Of a stretch of DNA of 9,838 nt, positions 8,771 to 9,838 are shown piece after piece; position 1 is the first letter of the stretch; the number at the start of each line of letters is the position of its first letter. The notes beneath the pieces are model-generated. The model was given only the letters and a program-made list of their open reading frames with translations. It was not told where the DNA came from and did not search any database. Both the position numbers and the translations under genes were made by a program. The stretch is from positions 1 through 9,838 of the forward strand of contig CALFMR010000334.1 in the NCBI GenBank assembly GCA_937880585.1, given 5' to 3'. Source of the stretch: an uncultured Acidobacteriota bacterium (GTDB lineage Bacteria; Acidobacteriota; Vicinamibacteria; Vicinamibacterales; SCN-69-37).

Positions 8771-8841
8771 CCGAACACGACCTCCAACGCCGCGACAGGC
8801 GCGAGATCGGCGTCCCCGGCCTAAGAGCAACGCTCGGCGCC

Positions 8842-8854
8842 GGGAACTGTTCCC
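8842..8854. promoter_or_regulatory. 13-bp palindrome in the rpsL leader
   Basis: GGGAACTGTTCCC is a perfect inverted repeat of 6 bp arms around one central base. It lies about 140 nt downstream of the candidate promoter. It could be a dimeric regulator's binding site or, in RNA, a 5-bp stem with a 3-base loop. No T-run follows, so it is not a terminator. The spacing does not fit the LexA boxes I know. Confidence 0.3.
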
Positions 8855-8994
8855 CTATTGCTGTTCGGTCAGCATGGCCGTCGACCGGCCGCGCCCAGAG
8901 GCAGCGGCACCGACGGCACGGATACACCAGGAAGCAGGCGCTTCACCTGGACGCGAACCTAGATAGGGTGTCCTAGGCTCGAAATAACCTTGCG

Positions 8995-9024
8995 AGAGTA
9001 GCACGGGCCTTGAGCTCTCGTCAA
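8995..9024 (-). promoter_or_regulatory. Candidate sigma70-type promoter for the rpsL cluster
   Basis: On the minus strand TTGACG (9019-9024) matches five of six bases of the -35 consensus. TACTCT (8995-9000) follows after an 18-nt spacer as a partial -10 match. Transcription would begin near 8988. It is the best pair of hexamers seen between the upstream gene and rpsL and lies only a few bases from palindromic repeat copy B. No other clear promoter was found within the cluster. Confidence 0.45.
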
Positions 9025-9030
9025 TTCGCT

Positions 9031-9093
9031 GCCATCTTCTTTGCAGTGGCGCGGGGCCCCACCCCCGCACCCATGGCGCTTCGGCGCCCTCGC
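9031..9093. repeat. GC-rich palindromic interspersed repeat, copy B (diverged)
   Basis: The copy begins GCCATCTTCTTTGCAGTG and shares the central GGGGCCCCACCCCC and the GGCGCTTCGGCGCCCTCGC segment with copies A and C. Its main stem is reduced to 6 bp (9051-9056 with 9063-9068, loop 9057-9062). After about 9093 it departs from the others and lacks the CTCGCGGTGTC end, so it looks truncated. It is arranged head-to-tail with copy C at an 88-bp offset, and its outer edge is 4-7 bp from the candidate -35 box of the rpsL promoter. Confidence 0.75.
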
Positions 9094-9118
9094 CGTGAGG
9101 CGTTTAGCCGCAGTTGCT

Positions 9119-9203
9119 GCCATCTTTTTTGCAATGCGCTGGGGCCCCACTCCCAGCGCTACGCGCTTCGGCGCCCTCACTGTGTTCGGGGCCTCGCGGT
9201 GTC
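9119..9203. repeat. GC-rich palindromic interspersed repeat, copy C
   Basis: This 85-bp unit is the near-full-length partner of copy A at 1308-1393. They share beginning, end and order, with about ten differences in 86 positions by hand alignment. The main stem keeps 8 bp (9136-9143 with 9152-9159). The next position pairs as G-T on the plus strand. The second stem, AGCGC/GCGCT, is also kept (9155-9159 with 9163-9167). On the minus strand the stem is followed by an A-run rather than a T-run, so it is not an intrinsic terminator for the upstream gene. Confidence 0.82.
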
Positions 9204-9231
9204 ATCTTTTGTTGATTCTGTCCCCCTTCCC

Positions 9232-9256
9232 CTTCGCGATCTTCGCGTCTTCGCGT
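9232..9256. repeat. Short CTTCGCG tandem repeat
   Basis: CTTCGCG occurs three times at 9232-9238, 9241-9247 and 9249-9255, embedded in a pyrimidine-rich tract on the plus strand that starts near 9221. Similar short repeats of the type CTTTGCGTCTTTGCGTG are, from recall, scattered in intergenic DNA of many bacteria. This copy lies 18 nt beyond the stop codon of the upstream gene. No function can be assigned. Confidence 0.6.
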
Positions 9257-9273
9257 GAGGCCTCCGGCGCTCG

Positions 9274-9838
9274 CTACTTCGACCGGGAGTTCACGTCGTA
9301 GTACGTCCGGATGCGTCCGGCGTGGAAATCGCGGACGAAGGCGGCGATCGGGTCGAGGGCGCTGGCGCGGCCGTCCGGGCCCAGGTACAGGCCCAGATAG
9401 CCGAACCGGCTCGACACCGACCGGATGAACGCGCTGTGGTCGTCGACGGGCAGGGTCGCCACGTTCTCGGCGAAGGCCGGAAACAGGCCGTCCTGGAAGA
9501 GGTACTGTTCGACGTTCGACACGTAAAAGGCCGATACGGTCGAGTCGTGCTCGCGGATGTAGCGGCCGACGGCTCGCAGCGCCTTCGGGCCCGCGAAGTT
9601 GCCGACGACGGGGACAATGAGGTTCCGCTGCTCGAGCGATCGGACGGCCTGGTAGTACTCGTCGTTCGCCAGGTAGCTCCGGAAGGTGCCCTCCCAGTCC
9701 GTCTGCATCGCCAGGTCTTCGTAGCTCGGGAACCCGTTGAAGCCGCGGCCGCCCCACCGCCCCAACCCCGATCCCCTCGAATAGCGAATGCTCGGACCGT
9801 CCCAGAAGAACGCTAAATAGATCGACTCGAGTTGATCC
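9274..9838 (-). CDS. Conserved protein of unknown function, C-terminal part (start outside window)
   Basis: The frame is open from the window edge to TAG at 9274-9276, giving 187 codons. The first visible residues read DQLESIYLAFFWDGPSIRYS, so the protein continues beyond the edge; a TTG at 9763-9765 is therefore unlikely to be the real start. Conserved-looking stretches are RNLIVPVVGNFAGPKALRAV, IREHDSTVSAFYVSNVEQYL and an ending around DFHAGRIRTYYDV. I recall this pattern from a widespread bacterial family of unknown function (the LIC_10091-like group), possibly related to class I methyltransferases; this is recall and could be wrong. It has no evident functional link to the ribosomal cluster. 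Between it and rpsL are repeats and a promoter, and no clear terminator. Confidence 0.75.
   Translation of the reverse strand, partial: DQLESIYLAFFWDGPSIRYSRGSGLGRWGGRGFNGFPSYEDLAMQTDWEGTFRSYLANDEYYQAVRSLEQRNLIVPVVGNFAGPKALRAVGRYIREHDSTVSAFYVSNVEQYLFQDGLFPAFAENVATLPVDDHSAFIRSVSSRFGYLGLYLGPDGRASALDPIAAFVRDFHAGRIRTYYDVNSRSK

Larger units (their letters stand above)
8701..8988 (-). other. Presumed 5' leader of the rpsL transcript
   Basis: Between the candidate promoter and rpsL lie about 290 nt with no conserved protein gene. The stretch contains an inverted repeat CCTAG/CTAGG (8958-8962 with 8973-8977), a 13-bp palindrome (8842-8854), a 6-codon frame without ribosome binding site (8855-8875) and a 19-codon frame with a good one (8711-8770). 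A leader this long ahead of a ribosomal operon can hold a control structure, but I recognise no known riboswitch or ribosomal-protein leader motif. Its extent rests on the promoter prediction. Confidence 0.4.

Noticed and set aside
8323..8787. An N-terminally extended S12 starting at TTG 8787
   Set aside because: The extra 29 residues have no counterpart in S12, and the conserved MPTISQLVRKG start lies at 8700.
8855..8875. A 6-codon leader frame (MLTEQQ) upstream of rpsL
   Set aside because: It has no ribosome binding site and is too short to judge.
9104..9757. A 217-codon minus-strand frame overlapping the upstream gene
   Set aside because: It is out of frame with the patterned protein ending at 9274, is Arg/Pro-rich, and runs into the repeat units.

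Overview
The window is a GC-rich bacterial chromosome segment (about two thirds G+C by eye). It is filled almost entirely by one long ribosomal-protein cluster read on the minus strand. In transcription order it runs rpsL-rpsG-fusA-rpsJ-rplC-rplD-rplW-rplB-rpsS-rplV-rpsC-rplP-rpmC-rpsQ-rplN, with rplN cut by the left edge. This is the str operon joined directly to the S10 and early spc operons, with no tuf gene between fusA and rpsJ. The organism is certainly a bacterium. The base composition, gene order, protein style and GC-rich interspersed repeats suggest an uncultured Acidobacteriota (Vicinamibacteria-like). That placement is recall and inference, not proof.

Right edge to 9274: the C-terminal 187 codons of a conserved protein of unknown function, with its start beyond the window. 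From 9273 to 8701 lies the only long gene-free stretch. It holds a short CTTCGCG tandem repeat, two copies of a GC-rich palindromic repeat, a plausible sigma70-type promoter (9019-9024 / 8995-9000), and a leader of roughly 290 nt. The leader contains a 13-bp palindrome and a possible 19-codon Cys/Arg-rich leader ORF that has a better Shine-Dalgarno than rpsL itself.

8700 to 1: fifteen genes, most separated by 0-66 nt or overlapping by 1-4 nt (ATGA, GTGA or TAATG junctions), which suggests one transcript with heavy translational coupling. Together they encode S12, S7, EF-G, S10, L3, L4, L23, L2, S19, L22, S3, L16, L29, S17 and L14, that is, parts of both ribosomal subunits plus the translocase. 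The one striking break is the 125-nt gap between rpsC and rplP. It is filled by a third copy of the same palindromic repeat found upstream of rpsL, beginning 1 nt after the rpsC stop codon.

I see no new enzymatic or defence system. The points worth a second look are the repeat inside the operon, the fused fusA/rpsJ junction without tuf, the loss of the spacers used for E. coli-type S7 and L4 autoregulation, and the rpsL leader. The long plus-strand reading frames, including one of 1079 codons opposite fusA, are judged to be shadows of GC-biased codon use.
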